This document shows positions 5,668-5,696 of a stretch of 5,696 nucleotides of DNA, piece after piece. A program made the position numbers and the translations under genes. The notes below the pieces were generated by a model. The model was not told the origin of the DNA and searched no databases. It was given only the letters and a program-made list of their open reading frames with translations. The stretch is taken from positions 1 to 5,696 of the forward strand of contig JABABH010000174.1 of assembly GCA_014238325.1 (NCBI GenBank), in the 5' to 3' direction. Source of the DNA: Coxiellaceae bacterium. Its GTDB lineage: Bacteria > Pseudomonadota > Gammaproteobacteria > Coxiellales > Coxiellaceae. The stretch's first letter is position 1, and each line of letters opens with the position of its first letter.

Positions 5668-5696
5668 ATGGAAAAGTGGCAGAAAAATGTCGAAAT
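5668..5696 (+). CDS. Possible 5' end of a plus-strand gene running off the window
   Basis: An ATG at 5668 opens a frame reading MEKWQKNVE to the window edge. The sequence after 5660 is less AT-rich than the spacer, and a possible TATAAT lies about 57 bases upstream. No Shine-Dalgarno sequence is visible, and nine codons are too few to recognise a family. It does not resemble the start of icmR or icmW as I recall them. Confidence 0.25.

Overview
The window carries part of a Dot/Icm (type IVB) secretion locus. The organism is most likely a gammaproteobacterium of the order Legionellales (Legionella, Coxiella, Rickettsiella, Berkiella or Aquicella-like). This rests on five recognisable Dot/Icm proteins (DotL/IcmO, DotM/IcmP, IcmQ, IcmT, IcmS) and on AT-rich DNA. 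I cannot name the genus from sequence alone. All family assignments come from remembered motifs and lengths, not from a search.

Layout, left to right. Positions 1 to about 170 hold the 3' remnant of a + strand Na+/H+ antiporter gene (NhaD type) that loses its family resemblance exactly where it runs into the 3' end of dotL. The minus strand then carries four genes, transcribed right to left: a 51-codon gene (4506-4661), icmQ (3740-4477), dotM/icmP (2366-3532) and dotL/icmO (123-2390). dotM and dotL overlap by 25 bases. A 207-base spacer between icmQ and dotM contains an unusually GC-rich block and a candidate dotM promoter. Divergent from this group, across a 221-base promoter region, icmT (4883-5155) and icmS (5194-5532) run on the plus strand. 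The last 164 bases are AT-rich, with a possible start of a further plus-strand gene at 5668.

How the genes work together (family knowledge). DotL (ATPase) and DotM form the core of the inner-membrane type IV coupling complex that receives effectors. IcmS is a small acidic chaperone (with IcmW) that docks on the DotL C-terminal tail and delivers effectors. IcmT is a small membrane protein needed for the system. IcmQ is an NAD+- and membrane-binding cytosolic protein kept in check by a partner, IcmR in L. pneumophila. That partner is replaced in other species by unrelated hypervariable 'FIR' proteins encoded next to icmQ.

The most interesting item is the 51-codon gene directly upstream of icmQ. 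It has a strong ribosome binding site and an almost perfect heptad pattern, and sits where a FIR gene is expected, so I propose it as a minimal FIR. The second is the dotL/nhaD junction, where the last 15 codons of dotL are the antisense of conserved nhaD sequence. This suggests a rearrangement that truncated nhaD and may have replaced the DotL tip.
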